From Tribonema minus (lineage: Eukaryota > Sar > Xanthophyceae > Tribonematales > Tribonemataceae): a DNA stretch of 64,000 nucleotides. Positions 1 through 11,036 of this stretch are shown piece after piece; the first letter of the stretch is position 1; every line of letters starts with the position of its first letter. The stretch spans positions 62,001-126,000 of the forward strand of contig JAFCMP010000532.1 in the NCBI GenBank assembly GCA_017506865.1. The letters are read 5' to 3'. The notes under the pieces were generated by a model that was given only the letters and a program-made list of their open reading frames with translations, had not been told where the DNA came from and did no database searches. Position numbers and translations under genes: made by a program.

Positions 1-819
1 CAGTGAAGATGTGGCGGCAGCCTGTCCGGCACTGCGTCCCGTCATCCAGGAGCAGCGTCAGGTCTGTGACATGATCCCAGGCTGCGCCTTCCTGGATCTC
101 GCCCATGGCGGTAGCGAGACCCGGCTGTGTGATGATTGTGTCGAGGTGCAGGCTCTCCACTAAGCAGTAGGAAAAGATACCAACTAGCGCCGGCGCTGGC
201 GTATCCTCCGCACCGGAAGCGGCCACTCTCAGAGGCTGCTGCATGGTGAGCCTCAGGCGCACAAGGGACGCCAGTGTCAGATGTGTACAACGAAAGTGGC
301 AATTTAGGTGAAAATGAGCACGCAACCTGCTTATGGCGGCCTCTCATACAAGACACTGCACTATCGCACCGACCATGACACATGCAGCCAACATACAGGT
401 GGAAGGCAGCAGCCATGCTAAGGGTGCTGCAAGACGGCAGTAGCTGATGAACACTTACAGCAAGGCCAGGCAGCACTGAGAGCCGGGGGTGTGAGGCAGT
501 TACGCAGGCAGCAGCTAATGCACTCTCACAACAATAAAACACGGCCACTGCGCTTACCTGCTCATTTCCCTGAACTCCTTCGGCAGGAAGCGCTACTTGC
601 AAAGCAGCCGCTCATGTCCTCCGGCGTGACAGGTGCGCTGTCGGGGAGCACGGGAAAAGAGAGAGCGATATGAGCGTCACTGGAGAGAGTCTCGGTAAAA
701 TGCAGCAGGATGCGCAGCAGCATGCAGAGCCAGTGTGCAGCGGAATATGTGCTCACGTCGGTAGCTGGGTCTTCCTGCAAACGCTGCTTCCTCTCCCGGA
801 GGCGCTGCTGCTCCTCGTC
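1..819 (-). CDS. Partial three-exon gene, 3' end outside the window
   Basis: I do not recognise the family. Three minus-strand exons join in phase: 819-757 (21 codons, charged and probably helical, ending in EDPATD), 592-558 (RFLPKEFREMS, ending after two bases of a codon) and 227 to beyond 1. All three have GT-AG borders: donors gtgagc and gtaagc, acceptors gtgag, aagtag and ctctgag. The last exon encodes about 75 residues, including GIFSYCLVESLHLD and HVTDLTLLLDDGTQ. The second segment faintly resembles the start of a BTB/POZ fold (DLTLLLDDGT, compare DVTLVLEDGT), and the preceding helices could be armadillo-like; both readings are guesses. No start codon is assigned, and upstream exons probably lie above 819. 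The second-exon donor is 331 bases from the third-exon acceptor. An alternative start for the last exon is the ATG at 244. Confidence 0.45.
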
Positions 820-1673
820 CTCACCGGCATCATGTTAAGCGGCAATGCTACTGCTGGGGTGGTGAGAGCTGTGATGCGTTGCTGTCAGTGAACTGATGAC
901 CGCGTGTGTGAGACGGAAATGTGCTCATTCGCAGTTCAAGTTAAAGGCAGTTTTTAAACCGTTGAAGTAGGTGCTTGAAGTGCGTTCGCCGACTGCTTTT
1001 TTTGCGCACGCTGCTGCTCTGCTGCTGCTGCTGCTGCTGTCGCTGTTGCTACTGTGATGCTGCTGTCGCTGTGACTGGAGACTGGCATGAGACTGGAGAA
1101 TGGAATGTGACTGGAGCATGAATTGGAAGGTTGGTGTGTGCGTGCTGACGATGTATCTTTGATGTTGCGTCTTTGCTCGCCTTACTTACCAGAAGCGGGC
1201 TTGTCACTGAAGCCTCTGCTAGTATAGCCATGACACTTGATCCGAAACCCCTACAAAAACACCCTCGACAGATCAACAGATTCGAACATGGAAGCGTGAC
1301 GCTTGATCCGAATCCCTACAGTAAGATCTTCAACTTGACGTGCAGATCAAACAGGTTTGATAGTGGAAGCGTGACACTTGATCCGAATCCCGTAATTTGC
1401 TGGCGTTGAATCGTTTGGCAATCATCCGTAAAGAACAGATATCCGTCTTGCTGATCGCTCATGTTACTTGTCAAGCAGCGAGCAAGCAAAAGGTCTAGCG
1501 GACTCAAGATCAAATGCATCACCAAAGCATTTGCCCTTCCACCATACTGTTGTCTACCTGGTCTTGTGAAGTTAAACTCAAGTTGCTCAAGTTGTAAACC
1601 AGTACAGGCCAGCATAGATCACTCTGGTATGGGCCTAAGCTTGCCCTGCTGACCTGACTGTGTTTAAATCATA
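820..1673. other. Gene-free stretch with short repeats
   Basis: I see no supported exon. The stretch holds a CTG-rich microsatellite at about 1,019-1,050 and the ~72-bp tandem repeat listed separately. The open frames here are short and low in complexity. Confidence 0.5.
1228..1393. repeat. Imperfect ~72-bp tandem repeat, three copies
   Basis: The block ACTTGATCCGAA with its flanks recurs near 1,230, 1,300 and 1,376. The last two copies are preceded by GGAAGCGTGAC. No coding role is apparent. Confidence 0.6.
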
Positions 1674-1714
1674 TTGAAGTTTATACTTGAACTCCCATTC
1701 CAACGGCTGCCTCA

Positions 1715-1860
1715 GATTTTAATTTTTTCAAAGAGGCTGGCCCAAAATGGCGCCGCTACGGCGCTCGGTGGACTTCCGTTGCTTTGCGCTTTATTATTTG
1801 GAAGCACCCAAAAGCTCAGCTCACTAGGTGATAAGCGATTCATTCAGAGTAGGACAGGCC
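1715..1860 (-). repeat. Diverged inverted copy of the ~444-bp repeat unit
   Basis: Read on the minus strand this stretch matches the part of the downstream repeat unit that runs from CTGGCC to the GCCTCTTTGAA block. Both share TTTATTATTTGGAA and the C/G-poor surroundings. It lies head to head with the direct array that starts near 2,290. Confidence 0.65.
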
Positions 1861-1866
1861 TTTATC

Positions 1867-2143
1867 GTGAAAGTCCCCTACATGCCATCTCACTATACTG
1901 TAGGGTGTTGAGCGTTTTTAAGCTATTGTGTAAACGTTCTATAGCAGCGCAAGCCAGTGTGCTATACTGTGTGTTGCTTACTTGAAGTCTTACTACCCAT
2001 GAAAGTTGCCTACATGCCATCTCATGCTATTGTAGTCTGTTGAGTCTTATAATGCCATTGTGCAAACGTTCTAGAGCAGCGCAAGCCAGCGTGCTATCTG
2101 ATACTGTCTGTGCATTGCTTACTTGAAGTCTTACTACCCTATG
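1867..2143. repeat. Tandem duplication of ~130-145 bp
   Basis: Two adjacent copies, about 1,867-1,996 and 1,998-2,143, share CTACATGCCATCTCA, AGCAGCGCAAGCCAG and TTACTTGAAGTCTTAC. No gene is seen. Confidence 0.7.
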
Positions 2144-4140
2144 CCAACATGCATCACTATTGCACTGCATAAGCATGCTGTTGTCATCTGGTCTAAAGCT
2201 CATGAACTTTATTGAAGTTTTTACTTAAGCTTGCCCTGTATGCAACCACGCATCTCGACCGACTGTCACTGACCTGGAGGTCATACAATGTGGTGTGGTG
2301 CACGCCTGTTTGGCAGCATTCACGGCTCTGGCCTTTCTGTACAATTCGGTTTTCACCGAGTGATTCAACATCTAAAAGGATTCCAAATAATAAAGTGCAA
2401 AGCAACAAAAACCAAACGAGCGTCGTACCTGCGCCAATTTGGGTCAGCCTCTTTGGAAAAGTAATATCTGAGAGATGGCCGTTGCAGGTTCAAGAATTAA
2501 CTTCAATTTAACTGAAACCCAGTTGTAGAACAGGACAGCAGCATGCAGGCTAAGCTTAGGCTATACAAGAGTGTCTGATGCAGGCCGTAGCTGTGTAGAC
2601 CTTAATTATAACTTGATGAGTATACAACAGTATGACAGATAGTACACTGTACAGTAAGGCAGCGTGTAGGTAACCTTAAACACTCAACTTATTGACTCAG
2701 TACTCGTATAGTGGTATTACTCAGTACACAGCAACATAGTGTGGCAGCATGTAGGCAACATTCATGGCTCTGGCCTTTCTGTGAAGGATTCGGTTCTCAC
2801 CTAGTGATTCAACATCTGAAAAGATTCCAAATAATAAAGTGCAAAGCAACAAAAACCAAACGAGCGTCGTACCTGCGCCATTTTGGGTCAGCCTCTTTGG
2901 AAAAGTAATATCTGAGAGACGGCCGTTGCAGGTTCGAAAATTAACTTCAATTCAACTGAAACCCAGTTGTAGGACAGGACAGCAGCATGCAGGCCAAGCT
3001 TAGGCTATACAAGAGTGTCCGATGCAGGCCGTAGCTGTGTAGACCTTAATTATAACTTGATGAGTATACAACAGTATGACGAGATAGTACACTGTACAGT
3101 AAGGCAGCGTGTAGGTAACCTTGAACACTCAACTTATTGACTCAGTACTCGTATAGTGGTATTACTCAGTACACAGCAACATAGTGTGGCAGCATGTAGG
3201 CAACATTCATGGCTCTGGCCTTTCTGTGAAGGATTCGGTTCTCACCTAGTGATTCAACATCTGAAAGATTCCAAATAATAAAGTGCAAAGCAACAAAAAC
3301 CAAACGAGCGTCGTACCTGCGCCATTTTGGGTCAGCCTCTTTGGATAGGTAACATCTGAGAGACGGCCGTTGCAGGTTCAAGAATTAACTTCAATTCAAC
3401 TGAAACCCAGTTGTAGGACAGGACAGCAGCATGCAGGCCAAGCTTAGGCTATACATGAGTGTCCGATGCAGGCCGTAGCTGTGTAGACCTTGATTATAAC
3501 TTGATGCGTATACAACAGTATGACAGATAGTACACTGTACAGTAAGGCAGCGTGTAGGTAACCTTGAACACTCAACTTATTGACTCAGTACTCGTATAGT
3601 GGTATTACTCAGTACACAGCAACATAGTGTGGCAGCATGTAGGCAACATTCATGGCTCTGGCCTTTCTGTGAAGGATTCGGTTCTCACCTAGTGATTCAA
3701 CATCTGAAAAGATTCCAAATAATAAAGTGCAAAGCAACAAAAACCAAACGAGCGTCGTACCTGCGCCATTTTGGGTCAGCCTCTTTGGAGAAGTAATATC
3801 TGAGAGACGGCCGTTGCAGATTCAAAAATTAACTTCAATTCAACTGAAACCCAGTTGTAGGACAGGACAGCAGCATGCAGGCCAAGCTTAGGCTATACAA
3901 GATTGTCCGATGCAGGCCGTAGCTGTGTAGACCTTGATTATAACTTGATGAGTATACAACAGTATGACAGATAGTACACTGTACAGTAAGGCAGCGTGTA
4001 GGTAACCTTGAACACTCAACTTATTGACTCAGTACTCGTATAGTGGTATTACTCAGTACACAGCATCATAGTGTGGCAGCATGTAGGCAACATTCATGGC
4101 TCTGGCCTTTCTGTGAAGGATTCGGTTCTCACCTAGTGAT

Positions 4141-5235
4141 TCAACATCTGAAAAGATTCCAAATAATCAAGTGCAAAGCAACAAAAACCAAACGAGCGTC
4201 GTACCTGCGCCATTTTGGGTCAGCCTCTTTGAAAAGTAATATCTGAGAGACGGCCGTTGCAAATTCAAGTATAAACAGTAACGTCTTGGCCGTGCAGGCA
4301 CGAGGAGGATAGGTGGCCGCATCGCCCTCTCCGTCTCTAACACCTTTATGCTGCGCCTCGCGTCTGGCCGCGTAAGATCCCTTCGCCGGCGGACTGCCAT
4401 TGCGTTTGCTACGGCACTCTTTCTCCTTGTGTCCCACCCTGGAGCACCAGCCGCAGATGCCACCGAAACTTGGTATGGCAGATGTTGACGCAGGCCTCGC
4501 CTTCGCTTGAGCTGTCCAAGCTGCTGCCGCTGACCGCTGCTGCTGCTGCTTGCTGATCAGGCTGCTGGAGAGGTTCTCGTAGTTGCTGTTGAAGTTGTAG
4601 TCGTAGTGCGCACGAAGCATGCGCCGCAGCTCCTTGTTGCTGATGGTGTCCTGAACCTGAATAATCGCGCGCACTGACTCGAACTCTGGTGGCAGGCTGT
4701 TGATGATGAAGCCGCGAAGCATCAGATCGCCGACTGGCTCCCCGAGCAGCTTGAGCTGACGCTGGATGTACTCCGCACGCAGGAAGAACTTGTCGAAGTC
4801 GGTGCTGACGTCATAACGCATGTTGATCAACTCCAACATCAGCTCCAATGCCCGAGCTTGTGTACGTGCTGCGAACTTCTCCTTGAGCTCCAGCCAAGCC
4901 TGCCTGCCGTCCCAGTCTGCCACGCTTGCCACGATAGCATTGGCAAGACCCTTGGTGGACAAGAGCAGCTGCCTGTAGAGCTTGGCATTCTCTGACGCCA
5001 ACCTTGCCAGTTCTGCCTCCGTTATCGCTGCTGGGTCGATGAGAGAAGCCTTGATTGATGCTGGTAGCAGTGCCAGGAACTTGCCGCTCCACTCGTGGAA
5101 ATCGTCGGCGCGCTTGCCGGAAAATACTACCGTCTTGAATGAAACCAGGGACAGCTTGTCAGTTTCGCTCTCGCTACTGCTGACATCTCCTTTCTCCTCC
5201 TCCTCAGTACGCTGCTTCTGTGCCTTGGGTGGCAT
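4141..5235 (-). CDS. gag: Copia-type Gag (UBN2 family) fossil with zinc knuckle
   Basis: The open frame encodes an acidic N-terminus, a helical UBN2/Retrotran_gag-type body and a CX2CX4HX4C zinc knuckle. The body carries the typical pattern of DWDGRQAWLELKEKF, then LRAEYIQRQL, then INSLPPEFES. The knuckle is CGWCSRVGHKEKEC, near residues 264-277. In living Copia elements this protein forms the particle and binds RNA. A glutamine run precedes the knuckle. The last ~65 residues read into the surrounding ~444-bp repeat and are probably not original Gag. No protease, integrase or reverse transcriptase follows. It is treated here as a retroelement remnant; domestication is possible but not shown. 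Confidence 0.8.
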   Translation of the reverse strand: MPPKAQKQRTEEEEKGDVSSSESETDKLSLVSFKTVVFSGKRADDFHEWSGKFLALLPASIKASLIDPAAITEAELARLASENAKLYRQLLLSTKGLANAIVASVADWDGRQAWLELKEKFAARTQARALELMLELINMRYDVSTDFDKFFLRAEYIQRQLKLLGEPVGDLMLRGFIINSLPPEFESVRAIIQVQDTISNKELRRMLRAHYDYNFNSNYENLSSSLISKQQQQRSAAAAWTAQAKARPASTSAIPSFGGICGWCSRVGHKEKECRSKRNGSPPAKGSYAARREAQHKGVRDGEGDAATYPPRACTAKTLLFILEFATAVSQILLFKEADPKWRRYDARLVFVALHLIIWNLFRC

Positions 5236-5602
5236 CTTCTGCAGGGACTCCTTTTGCTGAGCAGCTGCGCGTTATAGGCTCATAACCGATGGAAAATCAC
5301 GCGTGCAGGCTAGCACACCGTGCCAATGCAAGGCAGCAGAGGCAGCTGAACAGCAACACAGAGATTCTGTGATGAAAGGAAGTGATTATTATGCAGTGGT
5401 GCTTGAAAGCACATGTTCCAGAACATAGAACACCCAAGCGCGCTGGAACAGAACATATCAATTGCTCTGGAACAAAGTACACTGGTGTGGAACACTATGT
5501 GTGTTCTAGACCATCTCAGCAGCTGGGGTAGGTATGCTTGTTTGGCACACTAAACATGAGCCCGTTACATAGAGAACCGCGCTCATTTCAACAAGTATAA
5601 AC
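4266..5602 (-). mobile_element. Gag-bearing insert flanked by an 11-bp direct repeat (fossil)
   Basis: A ~1.3-kb segment interrupts the tandem repeat unit. The 11-mer CAAGTATAAAC occurs exactly at 4,266-4,276 and 5,592-5,602, and the repeat unit continues across the two ends. The insert carries a Copia-type gag on the minus strand and no pol region. An 11-bp flanking duplication is longer than the ~5 bp usual for LTR integrase. RNA-mediated copying of a gag transcript by another machinery is therefore one possible explanation, although I see no poly-A tail. The element looks partial. Confidence 0.6.
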
Positions 5603-5603
5603 T
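5236..5603. other. Upstream part of the gag insert
   Basis: This is the region 5' of the gag start on the minus strand, up to the flanking direct repeat at 5,592-5,602. It contains the repeated words GTTCCAGAACATAGAAC and TGGAACA between about 5,410 and 5,500. I see no gene. Confidence 0.4.
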
Positions 5604-5709
5604 TCAATCTAACTGAAACACAGTCGTAGGACAGGACAGTAGCATGCAGGCCAAGTTTAGGCTATAAAAGAGTGTCCAACGCAGCCCTTGATCATAACTT
5701 GATGAGTAT

Positions 5710-5967
5710 TGCGGTGATTCTGGATATGAATCACTCAGTGACTCCTGTCTCAGCACATGCAACTGTTCAGACAGTGTGTCAACAGTCATCTTCATGCTGC
5801 CAGTCAGTTTCGCACAAGTGTAACTCGAATGTGTGTGTGCACCTTGCTCGCAACAAGAGCAGAGACCTGAATACCCACACAGCCCGTACGGCAGCAGGTT
5901 CTGGTGTGTCAGTGTTTGCTGTTTGTCGTTTGCCACGGGCAAATACTCAGGGTGCAAGGGCGCCACA
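5710..5967 (+). repeat. 5' LTR
   Basis: This is the direct partner of 10,772-11,036. It starts TGCGGTGATT and ends GCGCCACA. The base before it belongs to the ~444-bp repeat unit (GATGAGTAT), so the element inserted into that array. Confidence 0.75.
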
Positions 5968-6234
5968 CTTGGTTCCGGTACGGTAAGGGGAGGTCGGTCC
6001 TAAGGAGCTCGCCACTCCTGGGCAACGACGCCCTTGATCGTCAGCAGCAAGGGCTGTGCGCGATTCGCTCCTTGTCGAGGACTGCAAAGGCAAGCCACGC
6101 CGCCGCAGACCTCATCGCAGTTGGGGCCCCACTGGAGCCCACAGCTGCAACCGGCACCCTAGCTCTGCAGGCTGCTGCCCTCTCCCCCATCGTGGCCTTG
6201 ATGGAGGCGACTGGCGGCGCTGGCAGGAGCTTAA

Positions 6235-8284
6235 GTGACCTTGAGCCCTCTGACGCAGCTGACGCCCTCGAAGCGTCGGACAGCAGTCATGGCAAAGCGT
6301 CGTCGCCCTCATGGCACTCATGGCTTGGCCGCTAGGGAGGAAGGCAATGACGCATCGGTGGCCTCGGAGCCACCTCTCAGCCCGATCATGCCACACACGA
6401 CCGCCAGTACCATCGGCGGCATCAGCGTGCCGTCCAACGCTCCGCGCAGGGGGGGTGACTTGGGGTTGCGGCAGCACCCCACTTACACTGTCAGGCAGCG
6501 GACCTCCAGCTCGCCATCGCACGCGAAGTCAGCGCACAGCTGCGCTGCCTCGACCTGCGAGTGGCAGCGGTTGAACGCACCGCCGACACGCTCCGGCGCC
6601 GTTACAACAACACTGACGCGGACCTGCACACCCTGCACGTCAGCATGCGAGACATGGCCGCCGACCTGCGAGCGACAGCGCCATCACGGCGCACGGCGCC
6701 GCTCCATGCGACGCGCGACAACCAGGCGCCCAGCGGCGCGACGCGTGACAGCGCGGCGCCCAGTGTCGTGGCGGGCAGAAGCGCCGCGCTCAGCGGCGCG
6801 GCGCGGCGCGCAGCAGCGAGCAAGGTACAGCGCGCTCGCAGGAGGCGTGGCAAAATCGCGAGACCATGGAGGCCACCGCTCAGGCGCACGCCCGCACGCG
6901 TCTGCAGCAGGAGTGGGCCGCGCCCGACACCGCGCTTGCGGCGCGCGCAGCCACTTCAGGCGCTCTGGCGCCCCGGCCGCAGCGCTCTACGGAGCAGCTG
7001 CCGGCACAAAACCTCTTGCAGCGCAGCGGCGGGGGCAGGCACAGGCGGATGCCGCACGCGCGGCCGCCGCGGCCGCGGCGCTGGCACTGGCGGCCGCGCC
7101 AATGTTCATGGCGGACCGCTGCTAGCGGCGCGCATGGAGGCTGTCGCTGCAAAGGAGCAACGCAGCGCGCGAGGTGGAGGCGCGCCAGCAGGCGCAGCAG
7201 GCGCTGTTGAGCACGTCCGGAGCAAGGCTGCTGCAAGCATCGCCGGCGGCGACACTTGCAGCACGCCTCGTCGCGGCATCCCTGCAGGCGCGCCTGACGG
7301 CAGCGGCCGCGGCAGCGGCAGCGGCAGCAGTTCCCCCACCGGCGACGCCAGCCGCGCTGGCAGTGTTGCCGGCGGCGGCAGCCGCGGCGGCACAGGCTGC
7401 CGCGGCGACGGTGGCAGGCCGCCCGGCGGCGCGCCTGATGGCGGCGGCGGCGGCGGCACTCCTGCCAGCGCGCTGCCGCGCCCGGACCTGCCCGGCAGGC
7501 CCGAGGCTCTGCCAGCAATGGCCTGGTTCGACGAGCGCGGCAACGCACTCACGCGCATCCCAGTCGAGTACAAGCCCGGCGTGCTGCCCAAGACTGTCGT
7601 AGACGGCACCTCCCTGACACCGTTGGTCAACCTGCAGAAGATGCTGCCTAGCCTCATTCGCACCAAGACCGCCGTCAAGCGCCTCATGATGCGGCCCCAG
7701 GGCATGTGGCCCACGCTGCCGGCCGCGGAGGACTTCGACGCCGAGTGGGTGGAGCAGACAGTGCGTGCTGTGGTCAGCAGCATTGTGGAGGGCGGCGGCT
7801 CGCACTACCGCATCCCCTCTTTGCAGGGCGAGGCCGCGGAGTGGGCCACGCGTGCGGAGGCGACACGGTCGAGGGGCGCGAGGCGTCCGACCAGGAGCGG
7901 CTGGACTGGTTCTTCACTCGCTTGGCGAAGTTCTTAGAGCTACGCCGCCCCTCGGAGCTCGCTGCGGAGCTCGTCTCGTGGTGCATGCGTGCCGGCACCC
8001 CCCTGCGTGAACTCGTGTACGCATTCAACGTGGCGGCAACCAACATGCTGTCGGCTGACGCGAGACAGGACCAGCTCTGCCTGTTCGCCCTGTTAGAGAT
8101 ACTCCGCCAGCAGTACGGCTCCACATCGGCGCTGTGGGCCGCCATCGACGACGAGCCAAGCAACTACACCACCCGTCGGTTGCTAGAGCACGCCCGCCAC
8201 CGCACGCAGCGACGACACGCCTGTCTTCCCGGCAGACCTCGCGACGTATGCGCACTCGAGCGCGCCACGCGCCGTCGATGCTGA
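6235..8284 (+). CDS. Gag-like coding remnant inside the LTR element
   Basis: This GC-rich coding-like stretch begins with low-complexity, arginine/alanine-rich sequence. It then gives a plausible structural-protein segment with VEYKPGVLPKTVV and LRRPSELAAELVSWC. The helical, tryptophan- and leucine-spaced character of this segment is Gag/capsid-like. Its position directly after the 5' LTR and primer site supports a gag role. I do not recognise a family with certainty. It is treated as a fossil. Confidence 0.4.
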
Positions 8285-10771
8285 CTGCGACAGCTGCATC
8301 AGTAAATATGCCAGCCACGCCAGCAACTGCGCCGATGACGACGGCTGCGGTAGTGAGTACACCCAAGTCACCACCGAGAGCGACTTGCAGTACGCATCGG
8401 CGGTCGTCGCCTCAGGCGGCGACGGATTGCAAGGCATCATGTCGGATTGGGGCGGGTCCGAGCTCAGCTCTGGAGGCGAGGAGGAGGTGCTGGGGGCGGG
8501 CGCGCTTGACGGCGAGGCAGGCGGGCCAGAAGACCGGTGCAGCCCTGCGCCCGCCCTCGGCGCAGGGGTAGTACTCGGGGGCCCCAACGTCCATGGAAGC
8601 GGCAGTGACGCCCCGCTTCCGACGACAGTCAGCGCGCCCGGCGCGTAACTGGCGCCTTCGGCAGCCGCTCAGCCGCACGAGCCCCCGGCGGACGCAGCAG
8701 CTGCTCAACAGCAGCATCTCACGCCCACCTTTGCAGTTGCTGCTCTACAGTGCAACCAGCTCTTTTTGCAGCAGCGTTCGAACGCAGCAAGCGAGCATGG
8801 TGTTCTGCGTTTCAGCAGGCGCAGACTGGTGCGGCGGCAGCTCCACAGCAGCAGCGGTTGGTTTCAGCAGCAGCACCTGAGTTTGCCAGCAGCAGCTTGT
8901 CAGCAGCAGCAGGTACACTCTTCGGCCGCAGCTGCATCGCAGCAGCAGCAGATCTCTCTTTCTCCGCACGCAGGTGGCGAGCTAGCGTCGCCATCTTCAG
9001 CAACGGCGCGCAGCGGCGCGGCGCGCAGCGGCGCGGCGTCCAGCGGCGCAGCGCGCGGCAGCGCGGCGCTTAGCGGCGTGGCGCACAGCAGCGCGGCGCC
9101 CAGCGGAGCGGCACATGGCGGCGCAGCACACGTCGACACGGCGTTCGCGGCCATCTACTTTGCAGCGGCTTTAGTGCCGTGCGAGACAGCCGCGCCCGCG
9201 CGCGTCAAACAGGCGCGGCGCTTTTATTCGCACCCGGCGCCGGCGACGGGGGTACGTCACAGCAAGGGGGGGTGGAGAGCTGCTCAGCAGCTGTGGCGCC
9301 TATGGACGCGGCGCACGACAGGCACACCTCTCTTTGCTGCTCAGCAGCTGTGGCACCTATGGACGCGGCGCACAGCGCGCCCACCTCTCTCTCTCTCTTT
9401 TGGCGCGCACGGCGCTCAGCGGCGCGGCGCGCGGCAGCGCGGCGCCCAGCGCGGCGCCTAGCGGAGCGGCGCATGACGGCGCGCCCGCATCTCTCTCGGC
9501 GCACGACGCGCCCACTTCTCTTTCTGCGCCCTCTTCGGCAGCGGCGCAACCGTCTGCGGGCGCTTGCAGCAACGCAGCTTTCTACTTATGCGCTCGCTCC
9601 GGCAGCGGCGCATGCGCCAGCAATGACGCCTCCCTTCTCTTCTGCGCCCGCTTCGGCAGCGGCGCGCGCGCCCTCAGTGGTGCACTTTTCTGCGACGCCT
9701 TCGGCAACGCCAGCGGCGACGGACGCGGCCCACGCGCTACCCACAGCGCCTGCGTCTACTGCGCCTTCGGTGACGCCCATGTTGGCGCCCACAACTTCTG
9801 GCGATTTCATCTCACGCGCTTCAACTTCCACTTAAACTCCGTCAACTGCAACATCTACGCACAGCGCAGGCGCCATGGTCTGTTCCGCGGCTGCACCGGC
9901 GCCAGCATCGTTCCTTGCGCGCAGCGCGCGCCGCGCCCTGTGTGGCGGCGGCGCGCCCCTCGGCGCACTGCTCGCGCATCGCGACGCTTGTCGCGGCTGC
10001 GCTCATGCCGGCACCTCCAACCGTGAGCATCGTGCGCGTCGCGGCTTCCGCCCTGGCATCATCTGCGCTGGCGAGCCCCCATGCGACCATCGCATGCTCA
10101 GCAGCCCACACCGCACCTGCGTCTGCGCTGGCATTCCAGCCATGCGCGCCGCACCGGCGTCTTCAGTGACACCCATCGACAGCGAACGCGCCCTCGGCGG
10201 CGACGACGCTCCCGGCATCGAGCGCCGGCGTATGCGGTGCCATACAGCAACAGCGGCCCAGCACTGGCAGCCTGCTCAGCTCACCATCCTGCACCACTTC
10301 CAGTCCACTTGGCACCTTTTTGGGCCATCCGCTTTCCAACGCGGGGCCCACCCGTTATTTCACTTGCACAGCTCCTGGCGCACGGAGGGTGTTCTGATCA
10401 AGCGCACATCTGGTGGCGTACTGACGCGAAGCAGCTGGAATCAGGGGTTGGGCCTACGTAAGGGCATAGTGGGGTCACAGGTAGGTGCCCTGGCAGCGAA
10501 GCGCGCTGGACTCTGCGGCTTGTAATAATGCTTGTAGCTACAGCAGCAGTAGTTGCATAATGTGCAGCAGGAGCATTTAGATATGGCATTGTAAGTGTTA
10601 GTGCAGAATATTTGCATAGCATATGTGTGACTGCTTGGCCTCAGTGCCATTTGTGAGAGGCAGTATGCATATGTGTTGTGTATTGGCAGTCTTGCAGTGC
10701 AGCGTTGTAGTCTGTGGGAAGTCATCGGCTTCCCCTTGTCGGGTGATGCTTCACCCTAGGGGGGGGGCGAC
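8285..10771 (+). other. GC-rich low-complexity interior of the LTR element
   Basis: This stretch is dominated by CAG/CTG runs (8,700-8,960) and by a GCGGCGC/AGCGGCGCGG minisatellite (about 9,000-9,130 and 9,410-9,480). Ala/Ser/Pro/Thr-rich open frames of no clear meaning follow to about 10,100. Frames are open on both strands because of composition. No pol-type motif is visible. Confidence 0.5.
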
Positions 10772-11036
10772 TGTGGTGATTCTGGGTATGAATCACCCAG
10801 TCACTGGGCCAGTGACTCTCCTGCTTCAGCACTTGCAACTGTTCACACAGTGTGCCAGCAGTCATCTTCATACTACCAGTCAGTTTCGCACAAGTGTAAC
10901 TGCAATGTGTGTGTGCACCTTGCTCACAACAAGAGCAGAGACCTGAATACCAACACAGCCTGTACTGCAGCAGGTTTTGGTTTGTCAATGTTTGCTGTTT
11001 GTCATCGCCAAGCGCCTAGGGTGCAAGGGCACCACA
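10772..11036 (+). repeat. 3' LTR
   Basis: This is the direct partner of 5,710-5,967, preceded by a G-rich purine tract at about 10,757-10,769. It starts TGTGGTGATT and ends GGCACCACA. GTAT occurs just outside both ends (5,706-5,709 and 11,040-11,043) if the terminus is taken as ACA at 11,039. That would be a weak 4-bp target duplication. Confidence 0.75.

Larger units (their letters stand above)
2290..5709. repeat. Array of ~444-bp tandem repeats, interrupted by a gag insert
   Basis: At least four near-identical units and one diverged leading copy run head to tail. For example, GGCAGCATGTAGGCAAC recurs near 2,742, 3,188, 3,631 and 4,076, a spacing of about 444 bp. The array breaks at about 4,266 and resumes at 5,603 with the matching next part of the unit. 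It is broken again at 5,710 by the LTR element. The unit has no coding potential I trust. Because the array abuts two LTR-type fossils, it may derive from retroelement terminal sequence. Confidence 0.8.
5710..11036 (+). mobile_element. LTR retrotransposon fossil without recognisable pol
   Basis: Two direct repeats of ~260 bp, 5,710-5,967 and 10,772-11,036, bound 4.8 kb of internal sequence. Each starts TGYGGTGATTCTGG and ends in a CRCCACA-type terminus, so the ends are TG and CA with inverted GTGGTG/CACCAC. A tRNA-primer-like stretch starting TGGTTCCGGTACGG follows the first repeat. A purine tract with a long G run lies just before the second. These are the standard parts of an LTR retrotransposon on the plus strand. 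The internal region holds a gag-like segment and long GC-rich low-complexity sequence. No reverse transcriptase, RNase H or integrase motif was found, so it was probably non-autonomous. By eye the LTRs agree at roughly nine in ten positions, which suggests a moderately old insertion. It appears broken. Confidence 0.75.

Noticed and set aside
5297-5495. Small cysteine-rich proteins on the minus strand upstream of gag
   Set aside because: Two overlapping 61-codon frames in the gag leader, created by repeats of GGAACA/TGTTCC; no other support.
8650-10525. Long Ala/Ser/Pro-rich open frames as host genes
   Set aside because: They lie inside the LTR element, are low in complexity, and are open in several frames because of GC-rich repeats.
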